From Adiantum capillus-veneris (Eukaryota > Streptophyta > Polypodiopsida > Polypodiales > Pteridaceae), in assembly GCA_014529385.2 (NCBI GenBank), contig CM043960.1, positions 26,022,396 through 26,086,395 of the forward strand: DNA of 64,000 nt, in the 5' to 3' direction. The notes beneath the pieces were generated by a model. That model did not search any database. It was not told the DNA's origin and saw nothing but the letters and a program-made list of their open reading frames with translations. Positions 11,525 to 22,589 of the stretch are shown one piece after another (position 1 is the stretch's first letter; every line of letters starts with the position of its first letter). Both the position numbers and the translations under genes were made by a program.

Positions 11525-11619
<95 letters not shown>

Positions 11620-11645
11620 GTCGCACTTCCACTCGTACTCCTTCA
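11372..11645 (+). repeat. 3' LTR of nested Copia with expanded (CT)n
   Basis: 274 bases, TGTTGGGG...CCTTCA. Outside the microsatellite it matches the 5' LTR with about four substitutions. The (CT)n tract at about 11526-11617 is some 80 bases longer than in the 5' LTR. Because both LTRs are copied from one template at insertion, the length difference arose afterwards. Confidence 0.93.
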
Positions 11646-11650
11646 GCAAA

Positions 11651-12413
11651 TAGCAAGAGGGCTCGCCCAAGAGAGAGAGGGGGTTGATTTTTGCAATGCA
11701 TTATCACACACACACTCGCACACAGTCTATGTGAGAAGTAAAGAAGACTATCTCTTCCCAAGCTTTAATGGAGATCTCATCACCTACTCCAAGCTTGTGA
11801 GATAGAAGCCTACATCGACACACTCTTGGCATGTGGATGCAAATCCAACCAAGAGCCAAGTTTCAATGCATGCTCATCTCCTCTACAAGCTAATTACTAA
11901 GCTAAGCTATGCTAATATGATGATTATGTGAGGAGATGTACATCTTTCTCGTAAGATACTCCTTCTTCTTCTCAATCTACTCTCATACCCTGCTAGCTCT
12001 CACCATCTTCGAAGGTGTGTGAGGTCTTGGGTCTAAGACCGGGGATAATTTAAGTTGTGTTTGCTAAGTGTTTTGCTTAGTGCATGAAGCTTTCATCGTC
12101 ATTGCACTAGCTAGTCTTGAAGGTACACAAAGAATTGCATTGTACAATGTCTCTCTTGATGGGAGAAACCATAATACAAAGCCTTTTGGAAAGGGGACCG
12201 GCTCCATGCAAATCCGGTCCTCAACTGTTGTCAATAGCTTAATTTCTCTCTCTTTTGAAAGTATTGTTCATGCTATCTAACTAGGTGTTATGCTTTTTGT
12301 TGCTCTCTCCACCCAAGCACTCTTGTAATTCTCATTAGGAATCTATTCTAATGAAATGCCCACTATGTTCTAATTTCCGCTACACACAAGTTTTTAGGCC
12401 ATTAAATGTTACA
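11651..12413 (+). repeat. 3' LTR of chromovirus A, second part
   Basis: Continues LTR A after the Copia insert and its right target duplication. It aligns with LTR C around 60000-60714. It carries the block around 'gtacacaaagaattgcattgtac', the phrase 'tggagggggact'-like around 12190, and ends ...GTTACA. It adjoins the RT region of chromovirus B without spacer. Either A inserted into B's RT, or a later rearrangement joined them. Confidence 0.75.
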
Positions 12414-14760
12414 CAACGTTTGGTCTTTATGAATATCTAATCATATCTTTTGCCTTGACTAGTGTGCCAACCACATTCAATCGTTTAATGGGAAAAAAAA
12501 CTAGACCCCATTGCAAGTTTACAGAATTGTTCTTTGATGATATTATCATCTTCTCCAAGTCTTTGGAGGAGCACAAGCAACATCTCCAGGTAATTTTCCA
12601 AGCCTTGAGGATGAACAAGCTTTTTATCAATCAAAAAAAGAGTGAATTTTTCCTTCAAGAGATTCAATACTTAGGGATCGTATTATCTCTCAAGATGGTA
12701 TCTGTATGGATTCATCAAAGTTGGAGGTAATAAAAGCATGGTCTAATCCAAGGAATGTCCATGAACTAAGAAGCTTTATCGGTATGTGTACATACTATAG
12801 ACACTTCATAGAAAAATTCTCTCAAATAGCAAGACCGTTACATGACTTAACAAAGAAGAACGTTAAGTACTCATGGACGGCTAAAGAACAAAATGCTTTT
12901 GACAAGCTCAAAGAGAAGCATACCTCCCAACTAGTACTTATGCTTCCGGATCTCTCAAAGCCTTTTTGGGGTCCAATGTGATGCTTATGGTTATTTCCTT
13001 GGAGCAGTCTTTCTTCACGAAGGGCATGCCATAGCATATGAGAGCCAAAGGCTCAATGCTGATCAACAGGTCTTAGGCATATATGAAGAAGAGCTTTTAG
13101 CTGTTCTACATGCCCTAGACACGTGGAAGCATTATCTATTGGGGACTCCATTTATTTTGTGAACGGACCACCAAAGTCTCAAGTACTTCATTGACACAAA
13201 TGAAGCTTTTCGACAAGCAAATGAGGTGGGCAAATTTTCATTCGCAATTTAATTTTCATATTGCTCATTGTTGGTAAGCATAATCAAGTGGCCGATGCAC
13301 TATCATGACAACCAAGAGTCAATGCAGTGTCTATTGCAACTCACGATGATCTATCTTCTATGATGCTCTGACTTTAGAGACGTAATGTCAGCCCTTGCCT
13401 TGGGGAAGAAAGAAGAATCATTCACCTTGCAGGATGGTTATCTTCTCCATGGCAATAGGCTATGTGTTATTCACTCCCTTTGTGAGAAAGTCATGTGTAT
13501 GAATCCCATGCTCCTCCCTATGCGGGGCATCGAGGCATTCAACCTACTCTTGGAGGAGTAGAAATGTACTTCTATTGGCCTACCATGAAATTAGACATTC
13601 AAGAGTATGTTTCAAAATGTGTTGTATGCCAAAAGACCAAGTATGATAGAGGGAAGCAACCTGGATTACTCCAACCATTGCCCATCCCTAATTGGCCATG
13701 GGAGAGTATATCTATGGATTTTATCTTTTGATTCCCCAAGTCTATCCATGGGATTACAAAAATATGGACAATAGTCAACATGTTTAGCAAGCAAGCACAC
13801 TTTATTCCTGTCAAAAAGACTATTAAGGCACACCAAATGGAAACCTTCTTCATATCTCATATTTTTAAACATCATGGATTGCCCACATCCATCGTGTCAG
13901 ATAAAGATCCTAGAATGACCAGTAATTTTTGGAAGGGTCTCTTTGAAAATTTAGGTACAAGATTGAATTTCTCTTCGGCCTATCACCCACAAACGATGGT
14001 TATAGTGAGATAGCCAATCTTACAATTCTCGATCTACTAAAGACTTATCTGATAGATGTACATCAATGCTCACAATGAGAGAAGTACTTACCCCGTGTAG
14101 AGTATGCATATAATAATAGTGTCCATACTACTATGGGAAAGGCACCTTTTGAGATCATAGAGGGAAGACCAAAATTCCCTTGGTACTTAAAGTACATGGG
14201 AAGATCTTCACTTTGCCGATGAGTATAGCCGTGACCTACAAGAATCTTTCCAAAAGATTAAGGAGGCTATATCCATATCTCAAGAAACGCAAAAAGATGT
14301 TGTTGATAAGCACAGAAGGGCCTTAAATTTCAAAGAAAATGATTGGGTCTTACTCAAGTTTCCCAAGGCTAGATTGAGGCAAACGACGGCCAAAAATCCA
14401 ACGTGCCATCAAAAGTATTATGCTAAACTAGCAAAATGATACTATGGTCCCTTTCAAGTCTTAAAGCCAATCAATGATGAGGCTTATCAACTCAAGTAAC
14501 CCAAGCATTGGCTCATACACAATTATTTTCATGTGAGCCTACTTAAGCTCTACAAAGGAGAGCCACCAAGAGAACCACTTATTGAAGACCCTCCAAAAAT
14601 TGAAGATCAAGAAGAGGTGCTACACCCCGAAGCTATTCTTTGGCATGAAGACAAGGTGCTAAGTCATGGTAAGATTATTCGATGATATCTTATTAAGTTC
14701 AAAAATTATCCTTTTGAAGATGCTAGATGGATGCAAGGAACACAGCTTAAGGATAATATG
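12414..14760 (+). mobile_element. Chromovirus B, pol from mid-RT to chromodomain (fossil)
   Basis: Same family as A. It starts within RT (TTFGLYEYL) and shows the catalytic FFDDIIIFSKS near 12530-12560 and the thumb block SKLEVIKAWSNP. RNase H pieces follow at about 12940-13310. Integrase has HAPPYAGHRGIQPTL and CVVCQKTKYDRGKQ (13500-13660) and a DDE core to FSSAYHPQT near 13985. The chromodomain stretch lies near 14630-14740. It is more decayed than A, with more than ten breaks, and looks old. Its 5' half is not in the window. Confidence 0.85.
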
Positions 14761-15155
14761 AACCTTGTCAATAGTTACAATGTTACACTAGGGTAAGCAA
14801 ATTTAGACGCTTTTTATACATAGTCATTGTTTTTGTCTTATAAGATTAGTTCTCTTTTTATGGTGCACGAATTTAAGTAGTATTCATGCTTAAGATCATG
14901 CTTGTGGTGACGACATCTCTCAAACACCAAGTAGAATTTGTCACTCTACTCTGGAATTATGATATGGACTAAAGAGCAGACATGCTTGCTGAAACTATGT
15001 CGCTCAAGCACCAAATGGATTAGTCATCCATTTAGGAATGATGTCATAGAGTAAAAAGGGATCCTCTACCCGCTATGAAAAATGGACTATTGGCTACGGC
15101 TTTATCTTCTCTACCTCATAGTCGAGGGATGGCTATGCTTTCAAGAGAGAGGTAA
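14761..15155 (+). other. 3' noncoding region of chromovirus B
   Basis: Equivalent to 6171-6524 in A and 58740-59124 in C, with the same landmarks: the phrase around 'gacgacgtctcccaaacacc' and the terminal purine tract AAGAGAGAGGTAA. No gene seen. Confidence 0.65.
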
Positions 15156-15591
15156 TGTCATGAAATCTAACATCTAACTATATCCAAATGATTTTCTCAT
15201 ATTAAACTGATCTTTTAATGTGGGAGAATAAACAAGAACAATAGTTAGAATATAGACATGTGCTTTTAGATTTATCTCAGCACAAGACCAAAGGCAATGG
15301 GTCCAAATGGGAGATGGTCTAGTAAAGAGCAATGCTAGCTAATAGAGCTTAAAAGACCTTAGGGTTAGCTTCATTAAAGATGTCCAATGGTTAGTGTTAA
15401 AATTCCTTAGACCTAGGGCCTTAGGTTAACCTAGGCCCATGCTTTTGGTGTTTAATAGTAAAGATGCTAGGCATGCTTGACAGCTAAGGTCCTTGGCCAA
15501 GTTGGTCCTCTGCTTGAGGTGTTCCAAAGTCAACAAGCAACCCCACAAGTGGGGGAGGAGGGGGGGGGGGGGGAGCCTACAAGCTAGGGGC

Positions 15592-15641
<50 letters not shown>

Positions 15642-16822
15642 CCATGCTCATACTAAGCCTATAATTGCTAACTAAGGTGCTTGAGAAGCTTCTCATGCTT
15701 GGAGGGTAAGGTTCTTGAGGGGCTTGATTCAGAGATATGCCCTACAAAGGAGGGGGTGAGCCCCAAAGCTAGAGGAATGTTTGACTCAACCTCTCACTCA
15801 CCCAGAGGGCACCCCTTCCTCAAGGGGCACAAGGACACATGTCAGGTTCTCCCTATGCTTAGCCACATGGTGTGCTTGAATCCTATTGGCTAGGCTAAAG
15901 AGGGGTCCAATAAGCATTTAGATTAATTAATCAAATATCTTGATATTATCAATCTCTCTCTCTCTCTCTCTAAGGGGTAAGAAGGACACTTGTCCTAATG
16001 CTAGCATTGTTACTTGATATGTACTAAGCATGTGATTGGCTAGCCCTAAAGGGGTCCAATCAAATTCTTTCTTGAGCTACAAGGAGGAGTCAAGCAAAGC
16101 AAGTTGGCCATGTGCTTGGGGGTATACCCTCTCTCACACACACTCTCATGCTCTCATTCTTACTTGGGGGAAAAGTGCAAGAACTCCATCTCCTTCTCCA
16201 AGCTTGTTGAGAAGGAGACGGTCTACCAAAGAGCAATGTGCAAGAAGTGCTTCTAGATTTACCTCAACAAGGGACCAGGAGGAGAGATGGTTACATCTCA
16301 ATAGGGGTCCAAAAGGAGGTAGTCTATCAAAGAGAAATGTGTATGTAATGGAGCTTAAAAGACCTTAGGATTAACTTCATTATAGACTTCCAAAGGTTAG
16401 TGTTAAAAAGTCCTTTGACCTTAGGCAAGCTAGAGCTAACCTTGAAGTGGGAATCCTACCCAAACATGAGGTGCTTGTCAAATAAAGTGCTTAAAGTGTT
16501 TGTGGGAACCTTTTCCAAACTTGAAGTGCTTCTCATGCTTAAATGACTAAGGTTCTTGAAGTGTTCAATTCAAACATAAACTCTCAAGAGGCATAAACGG
16601 TGACTAGGTGTTTGAAGTGTTCAATTCAAACATGATATCTTAAGAAGCATGAAAGACACATGTTAAGATCCTCCCCATGTGGCCCTCATGATGTGCTTGA
16701 ATCCTATTGGAGAGGCTTTAAGAGGTCCAATGAGAATTTAGATGCATAAAAATAAATAATTACCTTCTTTCTCTCAAAGAGAAAAAAGGGACACATGTCC
16801 AAATGATATAATTAAATAAAAC

Positions 16823-16873
<51 letters not shown>

Positions 16874-16926
16874 GTGGATCAAGCATGAGAGGGGGTATAC
16901 TCTCCCCCCCCCTCCCCCCCTCCCCC

Positions 16927-16962
<36 letters not shown>

Positions 16963-17368
16963 CTCTCTCTCTCTCTCTCTCTCTGATTGAGTAAAGTGGA
17001 AAGTGTAAGAGCTCCATCTCCTTCTCCAAGCTTGTTGAGAAGTTGAGAGTCTACACCAACACTCTTGGCTATGGAATGCAAATCCAACCAAGAGCCATGC
17101 TTCAATGCTTAAGTTTGCCATCTTCTTCATCTTCATTACTATGCTATTATGCTATGCTAAGCAAGAAGAGTGATGATAAGTGATGAACTATTTCTTTCTC
17201 CAATGGATGATTCTTCTTCCTCTTCCCTACCCTCATTCCCCACTAGCTCTCTCCACCTTCAAAGGTGTTTGAAGCCTTGGGACTGAGGCTTGGGATAGTT
17301 AATGTTTTTTGTAGATTTTATGTTATGCTTGTGATGCATGAAGCTTTCCATCTTCATTGCAATTGAGG
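15156..17368 (+). repeat. LTR of chromovirus B, with internal duplication and microsatellites
   Basis: Begins TGTCAT after the purine tract, like LTRs A and C. At about 2.2 kb it is longer than their 1.59 kb. The extra length comes from a diverged direct repeat: the block at about 15240-15970 (with GAGCTTAAAAGACCTTAG and GTTAGTGTTAAAA) recurs at about 16230-16800. Simple repeats are a poly-G run at 15556-15573, (GA)n at 15594-15639 and 16825-16871, a C-rich run at 16903-16926, (CA)n at 16927-16959 and (CT)n at 16958-16984. The far end of the LTR, as known from A and C, is not found in this orientation; a similar tail lies reversed at 17885-18170. Confidence 0.7.
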
Positions 17369-17471
17369 ACCGACCAATACATTTACCACTTGAGTTAGGA
17401 GAATGTTCTATGAACTTTTTGAGCTCTATAAAACACTAATTGTGAGGAGTTAGTGTCTTCCACATATAATG

Positions 17472-17679
17472 GAAAATTCTACAAGACTATTGTAAACACA
17501 TGCAATTAGTTTTCATACAAAGAGTTCCACACAACTTTTTTGCATGATGACTTCTTGGATATTAAAAGGCTTAGAAGCTAGAAAATTCTACAAGACTATT
17601 CTAAACACGTGCAATTAGTTTTCATACAAAAAGTTCCACACAACTTTTTTGCATGATGACTTCTTGGATATTAAAAGGT
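17472..17679. repeat. Tandem duplication, 109-bp period
   Basis: The segment starting GAAAATTCTACAAGACTAT at 17472 starts again at 17581 and matches over about 98 bases with about three differences. Both copies carry CACACAACTTTTTTGCATG and GGATATTAAAAGG. The last dozen bases are repeated once more near 17680. No coding content. The duplication is recent by its identity. Confidence 0.85.
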
Positions 17680-17770
17680 TTGGATATTAAAAGGCCTATG
17701 GTTACATAAAGATAAGTAATTAGATGGGAATGACCAATGCTCTCGTGGTAGGGGACTGTGTAAATGTCTA

Positions 17771-17773
<3 letters not shown>

Positions 17774-17865
<92 letters not shown>
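17774..17865. repeat. Compound microsatellite (GT)n(GA)n
   Basis: About 64 bases of GT repeats followed directly by about 27 bases of GA repeats. Confidence 0.95.
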
Positions 17866-17869
<4 letters not shown>

Positions 17870-17884
17870 AATGGCCTATGGACT

Positions 17885-18170
17885 TTGAGAATAGCGGAAA
17901 TAAGAGATTTAGAGTGAGCATTTTTGTGAGATTACTTTGAGAACATAGTGGGTGAACTTAATTGATGGTAGCAACATAAACAGAGTACTTAAATAACTTG
18001 GCATAAATAATACTTTTGCAAGACATAGAATATTAGAGAATAAGACAAGTGTTGAGGTTTGGATTTACTTGGAGCGGGTCCCCCCTCCAAAAGGCATTTG
18101 TATTATAGATTCTCCCATCAACAGAGACTTGATACAATTCAATCTTTGTGTTCCGTGGGCTTTTTGATAC
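17885..18170 (-). repeat. Reverse-oriented tail of a chromovirus-type LTR
   Basis: Read on the minus strand from 18170, this matches the last ~300 bases of LTRs A and C. It shows the phrase CACAAAGATTG, then the TAATACAAA and GGAGGGGGGAC blocks, then the AAGTATT and CTTGCC-like end region. It may be a solo LTR remnant, or the end of LTR B turned round by a local inversion. The sequence alone does not decide. Confidence 0.65.
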
Positions 18171-19057
18171 TGAGCAGCTATGGAGGTTGTTGAGCTACCA
18201 TCTCAGGTCGGTACTCACCTTGATAATAGTACCTTGATGACATGCAATAATGGTTTTTTTCTTCATGGTACTAAAAGGAAGTTATGTTATTTTTTGCTAA
18301 ATCGCATAGTCACTGACTAGTTGTACCTAGTTTTTTGGATATTTTGCCGCGATTGCATAACTCTTCTGGAATTAATTGTATATGGATGGTGAAAAAAATT
18401 TATGGCTTGCAATACATATTGTTGGAACTAATCACGCTGATTACTGTTGGGTTCTTTTTGGTTATTTTAGGGTGATTAGTTTCTTGTGACAAAAGGTTTC
18501 TTTGATAGCTTGTACAACGCCTTTAATTCATTTTGGATGAGGATTTTTGGTAACCCATTGACAACCAGAGTAGTGGTGCTTGATGTGGCAATATCTGGAC
18601 AATGAGAAATGGAGGATCTTATACTTGATACTGTCGTTTGTCTGGTATCTCTTGATAAACGTAGCCTAAAGTTCGGGTTGTTTTACTCTTTATCTGATGC
18701 ATGGAAACATCTGCATACTACTGCGTCGTGTAATGGGGTGTTTTCTTCCCTTATGCCATTTTTGGGATTGTTATACTTGCAAAGGATCTCGCTTGTTAGC
18801 TTATATAGCATGATGCTGACAGTGCCGGTAACATATATGGGTTTTTTTTCTTTTTGATATACAAGTTATCAATAGGTGCTTTTTACTAATCTTCCTAGCT
18901 TGGGCTCATTTAGTGTGTTTTTTTCTCATTAACTTGCCATGTACAAAGATAATTCTAAGACTGAGTTGTTCTTGTACTAATTTTTGCCTTTTCTCCGAAG
19001 CCAGCTATCTTTTGAATGTAAAAGTCCATTTATGTCTTATTATATAAGTTAAAACAG

Positions 19058-19093
<36 letters not shown>

Positions 19094-19150
19094 CCATACA
19101 TGCACACATACACACAAATAGAAACAAACAAAGACACACACCCCATTTTC
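18171..19150. other. Unassigned AT-rich block
   Basis: About 980 bases with no recognisable transposon protein. Base composition is T-rich, unlike the flanking LTRs. An open stretch at 18609-18857 has no family I recognise. It ends in a (CA)n microsatellite (19060-19092) just before the Helentron. It could be host intergenic DNA, a fragment carried by the Helentron, or the Helentron's own 5' noncoding part. I cannot choose between these. Confidence 0.4.
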
Positions 19151-19157
19151 CATAGTT

Positions 19158-20003
19158 ATGGAGAATCATGCTAATTTGAGTATTCCAAAAGAGATAGACA
19201 TTGACATAATATTTATCGAGCCACATCCTTCTAATCAAGATTTATTTCTAGCGCTCCATAATATACTGCAAACAAACTTAAGTTATGAATCATTTAGGTT
19301 TATCATGTCAAAATGCCTATTTGAGAATTATTTAACAAATTTTGTCATGCAGTCTTTCGCTTCATTATTCTTTGCATCACAATTGGATTCATCAACTGAA
19401 AGCACTACACAATTTAATGATTTATATGAAACTTGCAAGCCATCAATGAGTCTCACAATGGAGGTCATTAATATTTTTTCTCACAAATTTGAAAAAAGCC
19501 TTGTCATGATCCTTCATAATGCTACAATTGGAAAAAGCAAACAACAAGTAGTTGGAAGATCACTTCAACAATCCCAAAAAGGACTTCTAATTATAAATGC
19601 ATGTAGCACGGGCTTAATATATTATGCTTTCATGAGTTTGCAATCATGTTGTAAGCATGTCCATTGGACAATCGAAGAATGTGATGCATTATCCCACTAG
19701 TGGAGAGAAAACATGAATAAACCAGCCATTCAAATCACGGATCTATTCATTGAAAAGCAACCGATTTGTGTCCATACACACTTTGCAATCACAACAAAAT
19801 TAAAACGACTAAGAAATACAAACTCGAGAGAAATTGCCTCATTGAAGCAACATCCCTTTATTCATCTACATCAGAGATCCAAGGTTGAAAACAAATTTGT
19901 GAAGAGGCTGAATGACACGCCTACATATCCATGTGAAAAATATGATCGATTTTTTTTTCTGCTCACAAGTTACACAACTGGATCCTCCAATGCACTTACG
20001 TAA
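19158..20003 (+). pseudogene. N-terminal region of Helentron protein, unrecognised
   Basis: Two open stretches, 19158-19700 and 19713-20003, interrupted at a TAG near 19699. The first begins MENHANLSIPKEIDIDIIF. Towards its end KGLLIINACSTGLIYYAF and VHWTIEECDAL resemble the cysteine-containing region found upstream of Rep in some Helentron polyproteins, but the match is loose. The second holds TYPCEKYDRFFFL, the C-x2-C/Y-x-R-x-F pattern usually seen just before the Helitron N-domain. Function is unknown. Confidence 0.45.
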
Positions 20004-20099
20004 TGAAGGTAGATAATCGGTAGAGATGTTGCTCCCTATTCTGTTGCCGTGCATGCAAAACAAACAAATCCAAGGTGCCATTCGAGAGCTTGCATAGAT

Positions 20100-20730
20100 T
20101 AGGCTTTAACAAGCCTTTGATACCAGTCATGTAACTAAATAATATTGAAGCACGTCTAGTTTTTGTTCGTATACCATTTGGAAAGATTCAAGAACGAACT
20201 TATGATGGCCAATATGGTTTGCGTGGGAGTGTAGCTAATGTTCTTGCAAACATTGGAAAAGGACAACAAGTTCTTAGTTCTTCCTCACTTTATCCAGGAT
20301 GAGGCTTCAGTCTTGGTACGAATTAAATGCAACCTCGAGTATACACATTGCTACTTATTAGGGCTTGTGAGACCATTATTGACACTAAAGGCCACATATG
20401 CTCTTTTTTAACAACTCTCTACATAAAAAGGAAAACATAACCATAAATGATAAATGGCTTGTACACTTACAAGAAATCTTACAATCATCAGTTTCCCTAG
20501 ATACAAGCATAGGTGAGATGGAGGACGAGGAAAGTATTCATATTGATGTTATGCTACACATCATCACTACCACTGAGAAAGTTGTAGATTACAACGATAA
20601 AATTTTGCATGTTTCACCATCAAAGGGAAACACCCCACTTGGTTTATTTGCTGATGATTTTTGTGAGGATATTAGTTTTCCCACAATCTTCTTTGGAGAG
20701 CCTAAGAAATACCATCAACACATATAAAAA
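20100..20730 (+). pseudogene. Helitron N-region (DUF6570-like) of Helentron
   Basis: Between 20130 and 20260 the plus strand reads NNIEARLVFVRIPFGKIQ and QYGLRGSVANVLANI, the conserved block found at the start of Helentron Rep-helicase proteins. Further on, 20398-20727 encodes HVSPSKGNTPLGLFADDF and EDISFPTIFFGEPK, which matches the usual 'P-x-E/K-G-x-x-P-L' and 'E-x-x-F-P-T-x-F-x-G' segment before Rep. Stops fall near 20130, 20300 and 20325. The role in transposition is not established. Confidence 0.65.
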
Positions 20731-20959
20731 AATTACCAAAGAATAGAAAAGTGGGAGCTAATGCAGAAAGATAGACATTTTACTCTCAATATTGAAAATT
20801 TATTTTTTAAGTCAATAAAAATCATGACACAAAAATACTAACCTCCATTTGGATACGCCTCCACAAAGCAAAACTTGAGGGAACAACATTGTGTGCTAGA
20901 GAAGTTTGTCAAGACACAAACATCAAAAAATTAGTCTTAGCATGACTAGGCCACAAGGA

Positions 20960-21880
20960 TTTTGAAGCGGTTCATACCTCCCTTGACTATAAAGAAAAGT
21001 TTTTAAAAAATATGTTTGGTATGGTTCGACAGCTAGGGCCACCATCTTTGTTTGTTACAGTCTCTTCATCTGAAAATCATTGGAGAAACCTTGTTAATGC
21101 ATTGCAATAAATAGTCCCACTCAAACAAGATAGCAATGAAAATGATATCTCCTTCCATAAATGTTTGATCTGAGCAGATCCAATAACAACAGCTTGCTTG
21201 TACCTTAACCACTTCACATCCATGAAAAGAGTACCTTTTAACGACACCACAATATGTGGAAAAATTCTTGATTATTTCTTTGTCACAAAGTTCCAAAGCT
21301 GTGGTAATCAACATGATCATGGTCTTTTATGGGTTGAAGAATATGACACCATTATTGCATTTGTGGATAAATACATAAGTACAAACAACTCCAAACTTCC
21401 ATCAGACCTTCATGAAATAGAGAGACATCGTCATAGAACTACTTACATAAAGAAAGGAAAATCTTATTGTTTTGGTTTTCCAAGGTTTCCCATGCCATTC
21501 ATAGTTGTTTTGAGACCCCACTAACAATGACTACCAAAATCGAACGAAAAATAAGAAAACGTTTAAATGCAATAAAAACAACCTTGATACAATTGGCACT
21601 AAAACTGCCAATTCTTTTGAAGAATGGCTACAAAGCTTGCATTTGACTTTCGAAGAATATGCTTTGGAAATAAGCGACACACTATCCACTACAACTATAT
21701 TCTTGAAACGAAATATAAAGGAAATTTACACAAACAATTCTAATGCCATGATTACAGGACTATGGGATGAGTACATTGATATTCAATTCGTCTTGAATGC
21801 ACATGGTGCAACAAGTTATTGCACATCATACATGACAAAAATGGACAACACTGATTGGTGCGATAAAATCTCAATTTGAT
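20960..21880 (+). pseudogene. HUH Rep nuclease domain of Helentron
   Basis: Key features: GMVRQLGPPSLFVTVSSSE (start of the Rep fold), then KFQSCGNQHDHGLLWVEE near 21285-21345. The latter carries the H-x-H metal-binding HUH motif as H-D-H. Downstream, DIQFVLNAHGATSYCTSYMTK (21778-21841) supplies two tyrosines four residues apart, followed by a lysine. This matches the Y-x3-Y-x2-K tyrosine motif of Helentron Rep. Stops are present near 21108, 21172 and 21522, so the domain is broken although both catalytic motifs survive. Rep would nick and join DNA ends at transposon termini. Confidence 0.75.
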
Positions 21881-22029
21881 TTTTGTGTAGTCAATAATGC
21901 AACAACAAATGAGCGACTATGCAAGGTAGGCAACACTACTCTCAACACAAAACAAATTAGTGTGCAACAAGCATCTTACATAGCGCTATCATTACCACTC
22001 TATAGTACAACTCATGACTTTGTATACAT

Positions 22030-22480
22030 AAACACTAACCCTCTTGATCAACGTGCATTAGTTCTCAAAAGCTTTGCAAAAACTTGACTCATCTGACGTA
22101 AACATATTATTCCAAAATATTATTGATAAATATATCGAAAGACTAGAAAGTCTCCATCATCTATGCTTGGCTGAGTATGCATCAACAATTTACCAAGAGG
22201 GAGCAACATGCAAAAAATTGCTTAAAGGTAAGATCATACAATTTGTGAAATATAACATTCATAAAAATCTAGAAAACCACTATAGTGAACAATGCTTACT
22301 ATACCTCTTTTGGATCAATAATGAGAACCAGTATTTGGAAGAATCCCCTACATGGAGGGATATATATGATCAAAATTTGCAAGTCATAAAATCAAATCAA
22401 AACAAGTTCAATAATAGCAAAAATCCAATAGAAAAATTTGCAAAGCACTACATTTCCTCCCCAAGCATGATTAGTACAAC
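22030..22480 (+). pseudogene. Rep-helicase linker region of Helentron
   Basis: Reads KLDSSDVNILFQNIIDKYIERLESLHHLCLAEYAST, then ENHYSEQCLLYLFWINNEN. In Helitron2 and Helentron proteins this place holds the pattern 'S-x-D-V...Y-x-x-R-P...CLAEF' and 'NYYREQLMLFLPWRNE'. The correspondence is good and in order, with one stop near 22085. The linker connects nuclease and motor. Confidence 0.65.
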
Positions 22481-22589
22481 AAACAATGACTCATATGAAT
22501 CACATCAAGCATATATTTTGAACGTCTTTAACATAATTATGCACTCTAAAAAGCCTATGCACTTGCAAAATTTTAAGTACCTTTCTATG

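Larger units (their letters stand above)
7345..11645 (+). mobile_element. Ty1/Copia element nested in LTR A (fossil with both LTRs)
   Basis: A 4.3-kb Copia element with both LTRs, bounded by a perfect 5-bp target duplication GCAAA (7340-7344 and 11646-11650). It has a tRNA-Met primer site two bases after the 5' LTR and a purine tract immediately before the 3' LTR. Visible parts are gag, integrase C-terminal part, RT and RNase H. It is shorter than a full Copia and is broken, with about three breaks. The two LTRs differ at about 4 of roughly 190 alignable bases (about 2 percent). At commonly assumed plant LTR rates this suggests insertion on the order of a million years ago, with wide error. 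It sits inside the LTR of chromovirus A, so it is the younger of the two. Confidence 0.95.
1034..12413 (+). mobile_element. Chromovirus A (Ty3/Gypsy with chromodomain, fossil)
   Basis: A plus-strand Gypsy element with parts in canonical order: primer site, leader, gag with a CCHC knuckle, retropepsin, RT, RNase H, integrase (H2C2 zinc, DDE core, GPF motif), a C-terminal chromodomain, a purine tract and a 3' LTR. The LTR is split by a complete Copia insertion (7345-11645). Without that insert the element is about 7.1 kb. Its 3' LTR adds up to about 1.58 kb (6525-7344 plus 11651-12413), matching the 1.59-kb LTR of copy C. No 5' LTR is visible. It is broken, with about five to eight breaks, so no age can be taken from an LTR pair. 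The Copia inside it has LTRs differing at about 4 of 190 sites, so A is older than that event. Two related copies (B and C) lie in the window. Confidence 0.88.
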
